From positions 1 through 22,251 of IMG/VR virus record IMGVR_UViG_3300020160_002033: DNA of 22,251 bases; one strand, 5' to 3'. A program made the translations under genes and the position numbers. The notes beneath the pieces are model-generated. The model did no database searches, was not told where the DNA came from, and saw nothing but the letters and a program-made list of their open reading frames with translations. Of the stretch, positions 5,748-14,422 are shown piece after piece. Source of the DNA: a virus. Numbering within the stretch: position 1 is the stretch's first letter; each line of letters opens with the position of its first letter.

Positions 5748-6796
5748 ACGAACTGACGCCAGATCAAGAACAATTCATTCGCGACAATTACTCTAAAATG
5801 TCGGACTTGAATGAGCTTACTCGCAACTGCTACAACGATCAATCTTTAGATGGCCGCACAAAAGAGGGCCGTTTAGTGCGCAAATTTTTAATTGACAACA
5901 AATTCCAATACAGCACTACTAAAAAAATAAAAAGCGATGAGATTGGTTTGAGCAATGCCCAGAAAGAATTTATTTTGCTTCAAACACAGTCTGGGGTCTC
6001 TTCTTTTAGGATTGCGGAAATGGTTTTTAGCGATAGGGAGGTTAAGAAACTTGGGTTAGAGCAAAGAACGGTATTAGAATATATTCGATCAGTTAATCCT
6101 GATTTTGTTATTGGTAGTGAGAATGCTTCTCTTACAGAGTATTCACCGCCAAAAGCTTTTGGCCGAATTCTCAAGAAGATCAATGACGCTACTGGTTTAA
6201 AACTAGAAGAAGATAAAGTCTCTCGACAGTATCGCATGTGCGTGGATAAGCTGGGTATTAATCTTGCTAATTCGCGCTTTGTGGCAATTATTAATAATTA
6301 TATTTCCGTTAAAGATCGTTATTTGTTTGAGGAGGAATTTGTTCGTTTAACTTGGGACAAGCCAGACCTTTCCGCAGATGAGTTGAATCTTTACATGAAC
6401 GTTTGCAAAGAAATCATTAACCTAGAAGTTATTGGCAAACATTTAAATAAACTGAATGACCAGTTTGACGATATTGACGACCAGCAAGACATGACTGTTC
6501 GTTTAGCAGAAATCATTAAAGCAAAATCTGGCGAATACCATCAGTGCGAAGGTCGAATCGAAAACCTTACTAAAAAACTACAAGGTGATCGCGCAGAAAG
6601 AATGAAAAGCAAGTTTAAAGATAATGCTTCTATTATTTCTTTGGTTCAGCTATTTCAAGACGAGGAAGAACGTAAGAATATGGTGAATATTGCAGAGATG
6701 CAAAAACAAATCGTTTCTGACGAGGCTAATCGTTTAGAAAGTATGGGAGAATGGAAAGCAAGAGTTTTAGGAGTCGCAAAAGAAGATGTTATTTAA
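5744..6796 (+). CDS. Tandem helix-turn-helix protein (small terminase or regulator candidate, 350 aa)
   Basis: No family recognised with certainty. Two N-terminal repeats of about 50 residues resemble each other: near 4-52 (LTPDQEQFIRDN ... NDQSLDGRTKEGRLVRKFL) and near 69-118 (LSNAQKEFILLQ ... SDREVKKLGLEQRTVLEYI). Each is helical and fits a DNA-binding winged or helix-turn-helix unit. The C-terminal third is charged and helical, consistent with a coiled coil. The start overlaps the sigma gene by ATGA, with AAGGAT upstream. The gene lies two genes before terL, where small terminase subunits often occur, so a DNA-recognition role in packaging is one reading. A transcription regulator is the other. 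Confidence 0.5.
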   Translation: MNELTPDQEQFIRDNYSKMSDLNELTRNCYNDQSLDGRTKEGRLVRKFLIDNKFQYSTTKKIKSDEIGLSNAQKEFILLQTQSGVSSFRIAEMVFSDREVKKLGLEQRTVLEYIRSVNPDFVIGSENASLTEYSPPKAFGRILKKINDATGLKLEEDKVSRQYRMCVDKLGINLANSRFVAIINNYISVKDRYLFEEEFVRLTWDKPDLSADELNLYMNVCKEIINLEVIGKHLNKLNDQFDDIDDQQDMTVRLAEIIKAKSGEYHQCEGRIENLTKKLQGDRAERMKSKFKDNASIISLVQLFQDEEERKNMVNIAEMQKQIVSDEANRLESMGEWKARVLGVAKEDVI

Positions 6797-7709
6797 ATGT
6801 TTAGAATGTGGTGCTGAGTTTGACTCAGAGAGAAGCCTTCATGCTCATATAAAAAAGCATGATATGTTTCTTCATGATTACTATACAAAGCACTATCCCC
6901 GTAGAGATTTGCATACAAAAGATTTACTGCCTTTCAAAAACAAAGATCAGTATTTTAATGCTTATTTTTTAAACAAGGAAAATCAAAAAGCTTTTTTTGC
7001 CAACAAGCCAAGCAGAGATTGGAGTTGTTCCGCTGTATTAATGGACATGTTGGAATACAAAGTGAAAGATGGCGTTGCTCCTAGTGAGGTTGAGTTGCAA
7101 AGTTACGGCTTACCGACAATCTCCACATATAAAAGATTTTTTAATAGCTATGTAGAGGCATGTAAAAATGTTAACGCCTCTCCAAAGTTTTCCGCGCATC
7201 TCACTAAAGACTTCTCTAATAAAATTGATGCTAAAATCTTTATTGATACTAGAGAGCAGCAGCCATTAGATTTTAGTCGCAGCGAATCAATGAAATTAGA
7301 CTTGGGAGACTATGCTATAGAAAACCAATACTTTAGCTATACGTTCGTTGACAGGAAGAGTGAGGGTGATTTCAAGTCTACACTCAGCCAAGACAATCTA
7401 GACCGCTTTAAACGCGAACTACAGCGTGCGCGTGGTCAAAGCTCTTTTATCTTTGTGGTTATAGAGAGCGATATAGACAAAATCGAAAAAAACAACGCAA
7501 GAACCTCTCATAAATGCAACCTCTCATATATCTATCACAATATGAGAGCCGTTCAGAATGAGTTTAAGGATTGCTGTCAGTTTGTTTTTTCAGGAAGCAG
7601 GGAAAATAGTCAAAAGCTTATCCCTAGAATACTATTCCATGGTAGAAAATTATGGAACGTAGATTTACAATTTTACATTAACGAAGGAATATTAAATGGC
7701 TTGGATTGA
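6786..7709 (+). CDS. C2H2 zinc-finger ERCC4/XPF-type nuclease
   Basis: A 307-residue protein. It begins with a classical C2H2 finger: C5-x2-C8-x12-H21-x3-H25. A middle region (SYGLPTISTYKRFFNSYVEA, near 106-125) resembles the small repeats found in homing endonucleases. From about residue 148 a nuclease domain of the ERCC4/XPF type is visible: DTRE at 154-157, GD at 174-175, then D189-R190-K191 and D195, followed by RFKRELQRAR. The family motif is GD-Xn-ERK-X3-D; here E is replaced by D. ERCC4 nucleases cut branched or flap DNA using metal ions. The gene overlaps its neighbours on both sides (11 and 14 bases) and immediately precedes terL. A role in resolving branched DNA before packaging is therefore attractive but inferred. 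Confidence 0.75.
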   Translation: MLFKCLECGAEFDSERSLHAHIKKHDMFLHDYYTKHYPRRDLHTKDLLPFKNKDQYFNAYFLNKENQKAFFANKPSRDWSCSAVLMDMLEYKVKDGVAPSEVELQSYGLPTISTYKRFFNSYVEACKNVNASPKFSAHLTKDFSNKIDAKIFIDTREQQPLDFSRSESMKLDLGDYAIENQYFSYTFVDRKSEGDFKSTLSQDNLDRFKRELQRARGQSSFIFVVIESDIDKIEKNNARTSHKCNLSYIYHNMRAVQNEFKDCCQFVFSGSRENSQKLIPRILFHGRKLWNVDLQFYINEGILNGLD

Positions 7710-9558
7710 AGGAAACCAAAAACGACGTAAGCATTTTCAAGGTATCAATAATGAGATTCTTGCAATGGAAGGCTATCTTGAAGAGAAAGATGCTAAGATA
7801 TTGTTTTATAAATTCTTAAAAGAAAACCCCTCTTTTACTTGCGAGCTACTAACTGGTGTTAAACTATTCCCCTTTCAGCACATGGCGATTAAGTCTATGA
7901 TGCTTACTGATTACTTCTTAGGGATTTGGAGCCGAGGTCAAAGTAAATCATTTACAACTGGTATTTTTGCAGCTTTAGATGCTGTGCTTCACCAAGGTGT
8001 TCATATTGGTATTATTTCCAAGTCGTTTCGACAAAGCCGAATGATCTTTAATAAAATTGAAGACATTATGAAAACCCCTAAAGCCTCTATGTTCTCTGAG
8101 GCTGTTACAAGAGTTTCCAAAAACAATGACCAGTGGGTCATGGAGATTGGCCGAAGCAAAATTACAGCGTTGCCTCTAGGAGATGGCGAAAAGTTGCGCG
8201 GTTTCCGTTTTCAACGAATGATTATTGATGAGTTCTTGCTTATGCCCGAACGAATCTATAACGAAGTTATTGTTCCTTTCCTTTCTGTTGTAGAAAACCC
8301 AACAGAACGTCAAGAAATCTACAATCTAGAAACTCAATTGATTGACAAGGGAGAAATGACTGAAGAAGATCGAAAACAATGGCCAAACAATAAAATCATT
8401 GGCTTGTCTTCTGCCTCTTACAAGTTTGAATATTTATACAAGCTATATCAGCGCTATGAGAGTTTAATCTTGACTCCTGAAAAGTCAGATATTGCTCATC
8501 GTGTTATTATGCATTTGAGTTACGACTGTGCGCCTACACAATTGTACGATCAGTCATTAATTCAACAAGCTAAATCAACCATGAGTCAATCTCAGTTTGA
8601 TCGAGAGTTTGGATCTTTGTTTACAGACGATTCTAGCGGTTACTTTAAGGTTAGTAAAATGGCAGCTTGCACAGTTATCGACGGTGAGGGTCAAGCAGTT
8701 GAAGTTGCAGGCGAACCAAACGATGAATACCTATTATCTTTTGACCCATCTTGGTCTGAGAGTGAGAGTTCAGATGACTTTGCTATGCATGTTCTTAAAC
8801 TCAATAAAGACACTAGAAAAGCTACTCTTGTTCATAGTTATGCCATGCCTGGCACTGCGCTGAAAGAGCATATTTTTTACTTTCTTTATATTTTAACTCA
8901 TTTTAATATCGTGTGTATTATTGGAGATTATAACGGTGGCGTGCAATTTTTAAACGCAGCTAATGAGAGTGAAATGTTCAAAGAGGCTGGAATTAAAATC
9001 AATTTGTTCGACGCTGATTTCGACAATGTTCAAGATTATCAAACAGCCCTAAGAGAAGCGAGAAATCAATACAATCTAGAAGAAAAAAGAATCTGTTATT
9101 TGCGCAAACCTACTTCTTCTTGGATTCGGTCTGGGAATGAAATGTTGCAATCAGCTATTGACCATAAAAGTATTTGGTTCGCTTCTTCCGCAATTAACGA
9201 TGACTATCAGCGTCAGCGCTCTAAGAAAATTCCTATTGAAAAAATAAAATTCTCTCGTTTTATTGATGTGGACGAGAAAAATTCTGCCGCTAAAATGATT
9301 GACTTTATTGAGCACCAGAAAGATATGATTGACCTTACTAAAGCTCAATGCGCTTTGATTCAAATCTCTAGTTCAGCACAGGGAACTCAATCTTTTGATT
9401 TGCCATTAAATCTTCGCCGCCAATCTGGCCCAGATAAAGCTAGACGAGATTCTTACTCAGCATTGGTATTAGGAAATTGGATGGTCCAAACATACTTTGA
9501 TATTATGAATCAAAATCAAGAAGAAACAATGACTACATTTGAGCCAATGTTGTTTTAA
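7696..9558 (+). CDS. terL: Terminase large subunit
   Basis: The DNA-packaging motor, docking on the portal and cutting concatemers. The 620-residue length is typical. The ATPase domain has a Walker A-like SRGQSKS (79-85), Walker B RMIIDEF (174-180) with the catalytic acid after Asp, and coupling motif GLSSAS (236-241). The C-terminal RNase H-like nuclease shows D350 (LLSFDPSWS), D411 (IIGDYNGG) and D585 (ARRDSYSALV), a plausible metal-binding triad. The ATG at 7696 has AAGGA at 7684-7688, one of the better ribosome sites in the window, and overlaps the nuclease gene by 14 bases. The gene ends at the phased repeat array before the portal gene. Confidence 0.95.
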   Translation: MAWIEGNQKRRKHFQGINNEILAMEGYLEEKDAKILFYKFLKENPSFTCELLTGVKLFPFQHMAIKSMMLTDYFLGIWSRGQSKSFTTGIFAALDAVLHQGVHIGIISKSFRQSRMIFNKIEDIMKTPKASMFSEAVTRVSKNNDQWVMEIGRSKITALPLGDGEKLRGFRFQRMIIDEFLLMPERIYNEVIVPFLSVVENPTERQEIYNLETQLIDKGEMTEEDRKQWPNNKIIGLSSASYKFEYLYKLYQRYESLILTPEKSDIAHRVIMHLSYDCAPTQLYDQSLIQQAKSTMSQSQFDREFGSLFTDDSSGYFKVSKMAACTVIDGEGQAVEVAGEPNDEYLLSFDPSWSESESSDDFAMHVLKLNKDTRKATLVHSYAMPGTALKEHIFYFLYILTHFNIVCIIGDYNGGVQFLNAANESEMFKEAGIKINLFDADFDNVQDYQTALREARNQYNLEEKRICYLRKPTSSWIRSGNEMLQSAIDHKSIWFASSAINDDYQRQRSKKIPIEKIKFSRFIDVDEKNSAAKMIDFIEHQKDMIDLTKAQCALIQISSSAQGTQSFDLPLNLRRQSGPDKARRDSYSALVLGNWMVQTYFDIMNQNQEETMTTFEPMLF

Positions 9559-9610
9559 AGTACTTTTAAAGTAACTTTAAAGTTGGATTTTAAAATTTGT
9601 TGTGTAATAT
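9553..9610 (+). promoter_or_regulatory. Phased TTTAAAGT array and promoter-like element before the portal gene
   Basis: TTTAAAGT occurs at 9554-9561, 9565-9572 and 9576-9583, an exact 11-base period, followed by TTTTAAAA at 9588-9595. Palindromes AAAGTACTTT (9557-9566) and AACTTTAAAGTT (9573-9584) are embedded. TGTGTAATATAAT follows at 9601-9613, just before ATG 9617. Helical phasing upstream of a -10-like sequence suggests an activator or repressor array, or a curved UP-type element. If TAATAT is the -10 box, transcription would begin at or near the start codon. Confidence 0.6.
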
Positions 9611-9616
9611 AATCAA

Positions 9617-11635
9617 ATGGCAAGATCATACAATAAAAAGTCAGATTACTGGACTAAATTCGAACGTCAATCTCAATCAAATGTTGTGATTCAACAGCAG
9701 GCACAGATTTTTGCCCAGTCTAATTTTGACCCTGCTCTGACTGGAGAACCCTTTTACACATCAGACGCTTCTTCTATGATGTTTGCAAAAGCTTCTCGCG
9801 ATGGATTGACTAGATCTGAGTCTACAGGGTCTAGAGTGAATCGCGCTGCCTTAGCACCTACGTTTGATCGTTACAGCAGCATTCGCGCAGGTATGCTTCC
9901 ATATAGTTTTTCTAATGATGGAGTTTATATTAGAGAAGCTATTGAACTCTGTCAAAAAGCATACGCAAATGTTCCTGTTTTTCGTAATGCTGTGGATCTA
10001 ATGTCTGAATTTTCTAATGGAGACATTTATCTTGAGGGCGGAACAGACAAATCAAAAGATTTCTTCTATCGCTGGATGCGTAAGATTAAAATGTGGAATT
10101 TAAAAGATCAGTTTTTCCGTGAATACTATCGCGGCGGAAATATTTTCATTTATCGCACAGATGGCAAGTTTGATATTGAAGATTTCAAAAAACTTTCTAC
10201 AATGTATGCGGCAGAGGGAGATATTGGACAGAACACTATTCCAATCAAGTATATCTTGCTTAACCCTTTTGATATTGTTGCAAAAAGAGCTACCACTTTT
10301 AACGCTGTAGCTTATGAGAAAGTTCTTTCTGAATATGACTTAGAAAGACTGCGTCACCCTCAAAGCGAGGACGATAAAGACTTGCTTGCTTCTTTCCCAG
10401 AAGACGTACAGAAGCAAATTAAAAATGGAAGTTTCGCTAAGAATGGCTTAAAAATTCTAATCGACCCTAATCGTCTTCATTTCGCTTTTTATAAAAAACA
10501 AGATTATGAACCTTTTGCTATCCCTTTTGGCTTCCCTGTTCTTCAAGACATCAATGCCAAGCTTGAACTCAAAAAAATGGATCAAGCCATTACCAGAACA
10601 GTTGAGAACGTCATTCTACTTATCACAATGGGCGCGCCCCCAGACAAGGGAGGAATCAATCACCACAATCTCAAAGCCATGCAAGACTTGTTCAGAAACG
10701 AGTCTGTTGGAAGAGTGCTCATCTCAGACTACACAACAAAAGCTGACTTTATTATTCCAGACCTTAACAAAGTTCTTGGGCCAGCAAAATACGAAACATT
10801 AAATAAAGACATTGAGCAAGGTTTGCAAAATATCTTCTTTGGCGACGATAAGTATGGTAATATCGCCACAAAGATCGACATGTTTGTTGACCGCTTAAAA
10901 GAAAGCCGCTTGGCTTTTATTAATGAATTTTTACAACCAGAAATTAAACGTATTTCCAAGGCTCTTGGTTTTCGTTCTTACCCAGAGGCTAGATTTAAAG
11001 AGATTGACTTCAAGGACAACACTCAGTTACTGCGCGTAACTACTCGCCTTATGGAATTGGGAGTTATTACTCCGCAGCAAGGTCTTACTGTTTTCAATAC
11101 AGGTAGATTCCCTCAAGCAGATGAGATCTCTCCTGCTCAACAGACTTTTGTTGATGATCGTGAAAAAGGATTTTACAATCCGTTGGTTGGTGGAGTGCCA
11201 GTTATTGCTCCACCCGCGCCTCCACAACCAAAAGGCGGTAGTAAAAATACCAAGAGTCAACCAGTTCAAAACAAAACTCCTAAAAGCGCTGGTCGCCCAC
11301 AAGGAGCAATGACTGAAGCTCATTATTCCCGCAAAGGCATTCAAGATATTATTTATAAAATTGAAGCTTTGGATTCCTCTATTAAAGCCAGCGCAAAACA
11401 AACTCTTGGATTAAAGAAACTGTCTAAACAGCAGCACGGAGCTTTAGAAGAGCTTTGCAAAAAGATTATTTGCGCCTACGAAATAGATAATTGGGAAACA
11501 AAAGCTTTGGAATGTGTAAAAGACTTTGATCAAATCGAATCCCTAGAACTTCTTGACGAAGTTTTAGAAATTTCGGACGCTCACGAATTAGATTCTTATT
11601 CCGCCGCAATTCTCTATCACAGTAAAAAATCATGA
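9617..11635 (+). CDS. Portal protein
   Basis: A 672-residue protein directly after terL and before the protease-scaffold gene, the standard place for the portal, the dodecameric ring at one capsid vertex. Supporting text includes an early region with AIELCQKAYANVPVFRNAV, the aromatic/Gly patch FREYYRGGNIFIYR, and the long helical stretch EQGLQNIFFGDDKYGN with a following DMFVDRLKESRLAFINEF, all typical of the T4-like portal pattern. The core seems to end near residue 520. A Pro/Gln/Lys-rich linker (about 532-565) then leads to a charged helical tail of roughly 100 residues. No Shine-Dalgarno sequence precedes the ATG. The stop overlaps the next gene as ATGA. Confidence 0.85.
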   Translation: MARSYNKKSDYWTKFERQSQSNVVIQQQAQIFAQSNFDPALTGEPFYTSDASSMMFAKASRDGLTRSESTGSRVNRAALAPTFDRYSSIRAGMLPYSFSNDGVYIREAIELCQKAYANVPVFRNAVDLMSEFSNGDIYLEGGTDKSKDFFYRWMRKIKMWNLKDQFFREYYRGGNIFIYRTDGKFDIEDFKKLSTMYAAEGDIGQNTIPIKYILLNPFDIVAKRATTFNAVAYEKVLSEYDLERLRHPQSEDDKDLLASFPEDVQKQIKNGSFAKNGLKILIDPNRLHFAFYKKQDYEPFAIPFGFPVLQDINAKLELKKMDQAITRTVENVILLITMGAPPDKGGINHHNLKAMQDLFRNESVGRVLISDYTTKADFIIPDLNKVLGPAKYETLNKDIEQGLQNIFFGDDKYGNIATKIDMFVDRLKESRLAFINEFLQPEIKRISKALGFRSYPEARFKEIDFKDNTQLLRVTTRLMELGVITPQQGLTVFNTGRFPQADEISPAQQTFVDDREKGFYNPLVGGVPVIAPPAPPQPKGGSKNTKSQPVQNKTPKSAGRPQGAMTEAHYSRKGIQDIIYKIEALDSSIKASAKQTLGLKKLSKQQHGALEELCKKIICAYEIDNWETKALECVKDFDQIESLELLDEVLEISDAHELDSYSAAILYHSKKS

Positions 11636-12204
11636 AGCCAGAAGACGTACCCACTCCATTAAAAAAGACAGTTGAATATAAAAACGGAGTGGCAGAAGTA
11701 TCGCTTTCGTGCATGTGTATGGATGAGCATGAAGATTATGTGTATCGACACTTTATGAGCGCTTGTGTCATGGACCCAATGGCTTTTACTCATACTCACA
11801 ATTTAGACATGCCAACATCCATGGGTAAATGTAAAGCTGCTTATGGAAACATGAGAGATACTTTGCTTGAAAAAACTGAAGGCGGACAATTAACTACAGA
11901 ACAGCTCAAGCTGCCTGTTGATATGCAAAAAGCATTGCTGCGCAAAATGGATAAACCTAGCGATCCATTGAGTCATGAGATTAAAGAGAGCGACACTATG
12001 GAAGATATTGAAGAAAGCGATTCTGCGCAAAAATCCCAAGAGAAAATGCAATATCGCGATTTAATTAAAAAAACTCCAACAAATAGTTTGACCGTTATCA
12101 CTCAAGAGCAAATCAAGAAAGCCGAGGATGAGGAGAAAAACGAAACTCCAGAAGAGGAACGCGCTGAAACTAAAGAGGTTTGGAAAAACACTATCGACTT
12201 ATAA
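11632..12204 (+). CDS. Unknown head-region protein, Cys/Met/His-rich (190 aa)
   Basis: No family recognised. Residues about 27-60 hold several possible metal ligands: CMCMDEHED, then YRHFMSAC, then FTHTHNLDM. The second half is highly charged (Glu/Lys) and probably disordered or coiled coil. The ATG overlaps the portal stop (ATGA), and the stop overlaps the start of the protease gene (TAATG), so translation is likely coupled across all three. In T4 the small core proteins gp67 and gp68 lie between portal and protease. A core or assembly role is therefore a reasonable positional guess, but no sequence similarity to them is claimed. Confidence 0.7.
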   Translation: MKPEDVPTPLKKTVEYKNGVAEVSLSCMCMDEHEDYVYRHFMSACVMDPMAFTHTHNLDMPTSMGKCKAAYGNMRDTLLEKTEGGQLTTEQLKLPVDMQKALLRKMDKPSDPLSHEIKESDTMEDIEESDSAQKSQEKMQYRDLIKKTPTNSLTVITQEQIKKAEDEEKNETPEEERAETKEVWKNTIDL

Positions 12205-13736
12205 TGGACTTTAAATATAAAACATCTTTTAATATTCCCTTGCGCCAATGTTCTATTGGCGAAGACTCTTTTATCTCAAGAGCTTCTTTAAACAATCTCA
12301 AAGATCTTTTGCCCAGTAACAAAATTGATTTGAGCAAAAACATTGATCTTATGGGAGTGGCTTTTGACGCTGCTGTTGTTAATCAGTTTAATAAAAATGA
12401 TGACGGCATTGATTCTGAAACTGCCGTTAGAATTGCTCCATATTTTATGCATAAGCCAACCAATATTGAACACAACAAACAAAAGATTGTTGGTCATATT
12501 GTTTCTGCTGGTTTTAGTTCTTGGGGCGAAAATGTCCCTATGAGTAATGAAGAGGTTCTTGACACTAATGGTCTTGTTAACTTATCTCTAGGCTCTGTTA
12601 TCTATAAACTAATTGATCCTAAATTCACTGATCTTGTTTATAACTCAACCAACGAAGGAGACGGTTTATTTAATACTGTTTCTGCTAGCTGGGAACTGGG
12701 TTTCACAGAATATGTTTTGGCTCTTGGAAGCACTGATTTAAAGGACGCGGAAATCATTTCCAATCCTAAACACATTGAAGAATTTAAAGGTAGATTACGC
12801 GCTTATGGCGGTAATGGTAAAACCGAAGATGGCTCTAAAATTTATCGCCTTGTTAAAGGCAATGTTTACCCATTAGGTATAGGTTTTACATCTACTCCAG
12901 CCGCTAATGTCAGAGGGTTATTACTCGATGATACTGAGGTCGAAGACAATATTTCATTTAAAGACAAACGCGATAAAAAAGTATTTGCGATAAATAATGA
13001 AAAAATAATTTCACAAATTAACTTAAACAATGTAAACATCAAAAAATCTATGGATTTAGAAAAATTTCTCACAGAATTAAAGTCTTCTCTACATGAGAAG
13101 AAATTCTCCGAAGAAGCAATCGCTAACATGACAAGTACTTTTACCGAAGCAATTCGCCAAAAGGATGAGGAATATCGCACTGCTAAATTGGAGAAAGAGG
13201 CTTCTGAAACTAAGACCAAGGAGCTTGTAGCTTCCGTCGAAGGTCTTCAGAAAGAACTTTCAGATACTAAAGTTAAACTTCAGGAAATCGAAGCTAATCA
13301 AGACGCTGAAAAAGCCCTTGCTCGTTTTAATTCCCGCATGGAAGTTGTTGATAACGCTTACTCTCTTGAAGATGCGGATCGTCAGATCCTCGCTTCTGAG
13401 CTTAAAGTTCTCGACATTTCCGATGAAGCTTTCGCATCTTATCAAGAAAAGCTCGCTGTTATTTGGAAACACAAAAACAAAGAACACGCGGCTCGTCTTG
13501 CTGAAGAAGCAGAGGCTCGCATCAATGCAGAAGTTGAAAAGCGTTTAGTAGAGTTAAATAAGTCAAATGCTTCGGTTACTAAAACCGACGCTGAATTGGC
13601 TGAAGAGGCTCTAGAAAATGCTAAAGCATCTGCAAAAGAAACAGTACCAAACAACAACGGAGACTCTACTGAAGGCAAGTCCTTCAAGGAGAAATTCGCT
13701 TCCGCTTTCTCTCGCGAGAATATCACCATTTCCTAA
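12204..13736 (+). CDS. Prohead protease fused to scaffold
   Basis: I choose ATG 12204, which overlaps the preceding stop as TAATG; a TTG at 12180 is in frame but has no support. The 510-residue product has an N-terminal serine-protease region of the phage prohead type: PTNIEHNKQKIVGH gives candidate catalytic H90, and NTVSASWELGF gives candidate Ser at 160 or 162. The C-terminal half from about 280 is a long Lys/Glu/Ala-rich helical region (about 300-470), as expected of a scaffold. The tail, KFASAFSRENITIS, is a plausible capsid-binding end. Such proteins guide shell assembly and are then degraded by their own protease. An internal in-frame ATG at 13050 could produce scaffold alone. The head-associated gene follows after 20 bases. 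Confidence 0.8.
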   Translation: MDFKYKTSFNIPLRQCSIGEDSFISRASLNNLKDLLPSNKIDLSKNIDLMGVAFDAAVVNQFNKNDDGIDSETAVRIAPYFMHKPTNIEHNKQKIVGHIVSAGFSSWGENVPMSNEEVLDTNGLVNLSLGSVIYKLIDPKFTDLVYNSTNEGDGLFNTVSASWELGFTEYVLALGSTDLKDAEIISNPKHIEEFKGRLRAYGGNGKTEDGSKIYRLVKGNVYPLGIGFTSTPAANVRGLLLDDTEVEDNISFKDKRDKKVFAINNEKIISQINLNNVNIKKSMDLEKFLTELKSSLHEKKFSEEAIANMTSTFTEAIRQKDEEYRTAKLEKEASETKTKELVASVEGLQKELSDTKVKLQEIEANQDAEKALARFNSRMEVVDNAYSLEDADRQILASELKVLDISDEAFASYQEKLAVIWKHKNKEHAARLAEEAEARINAEVEKRLVELNKSNASVTKTDAELAEEALENAKASAKETVPNNNGDSTEGKSFKEKFASAFSRENITIS

Positions 13737-13756
13737 CAATTTCAATCAAATAAAAT

Positions 13757-14392
13757 ATGTCAAATCGACTACTCCCATTCCGTCAATATGATGATAACGA
13801 TGTTATCAACATGTATGCACTTGTAGACGCAGCTATCAACGACAACGTCACTGGCGTTGGCTCTGGCGATGCTGGCGTTTTCGTTAAAGTTTCCGCTGGT
13901 AACTTTGACCTTGACCCCGTAAGTTATGGCTCCAACAGCTACCTCGGCAAAACCGACTATCCTTTTGTTGGCGCTAATAGCTATCCTTCTGTCAACCTGA
14001 AAGTTACTCCTGCTGCTTCTGGCGACTTGACGAACGTTCTTGGTATCACTCTTCGCCAGACTGCAAAGTTTGACGAAAACGGTGAGAAACTGCTCTACTA
14101 TCGTCAAAAGGCTGAAGAGCTTATGTGCGTACTTCCTGGACAAGCTGTTCCAGTAGCTACTCGCGGTATGTTCTCTCTTTCTAACGCAGCTTTCGGTGGC
14201 ACTACTGCCGTTCTGAATAACCTCGTTGTTGGCAGTGGCTTTAAGCTCTCCGCTACTCAGGGTCAAATCACTGGTTGTTTACCTAGCGATGCTGGTAAAA
14301 TCGGCCTTGTTCTTGGCACTGGCTCCCGCACATCCCAAACAACCACAGATGCATTCGCAGGTAACTTTGTTATCGTCGGACTCCGCATGTAA
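13757..14392 (+). CDS. Head-associated (decoration-type) protein candidate (211 aa)
   Basis: A Gly/Ser/Thr/Ala-rich beta protein lying between the scaffold and the major capsid gene, where decoration or head-stabilisation proteins are often encoded. The sequence has N-terminal RLLPFRQYDDNDVINMYAL, a basic-aromatic middle (KLLYYRQKAEELM), a VLPGQAVPVATRGMF segment and a C-terminal Gly-rich beta region ending FVIVGLRM. The segment around the VATRG motif resembles the barrel found in small capsid-associated proteins, but I cannot assign a family. Codon choice is richer in C than in genes upstream, like the capsid gene, suggesting high expression. No Shine-Dalgarno sequence is seen. Confidence 0.6.
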   Translation: MSNRLLPFRQYDDNDVINMYALVDAAINDNVTGVGSGDAGVFVKVSAGNFDLDPVSYGSNSYLGKTDYPFVGANSYPSVNLKVTPAASGDLTNVLGITLRQTAKFDENGEKLLYYRQKAEELMCVLPGQAVPVATRGMFSLSNAAFGGTTAVLNNLVVGSGFKLSATQGQITGCLPSDAGKIGLVLGTGSRTSQTTTDAFAGNFVIVGLRM

Positions 14393-14422
14393 TCTTAACA
14401 AAAGGAGAACAAAAAATTTAAT

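Noticed and set aside
12180-12203. TTG start for the protease-scaffold gene
   Set aside because: ATG 12204 forms a typical TAATG junction with the previous stop; the TTG has no support.
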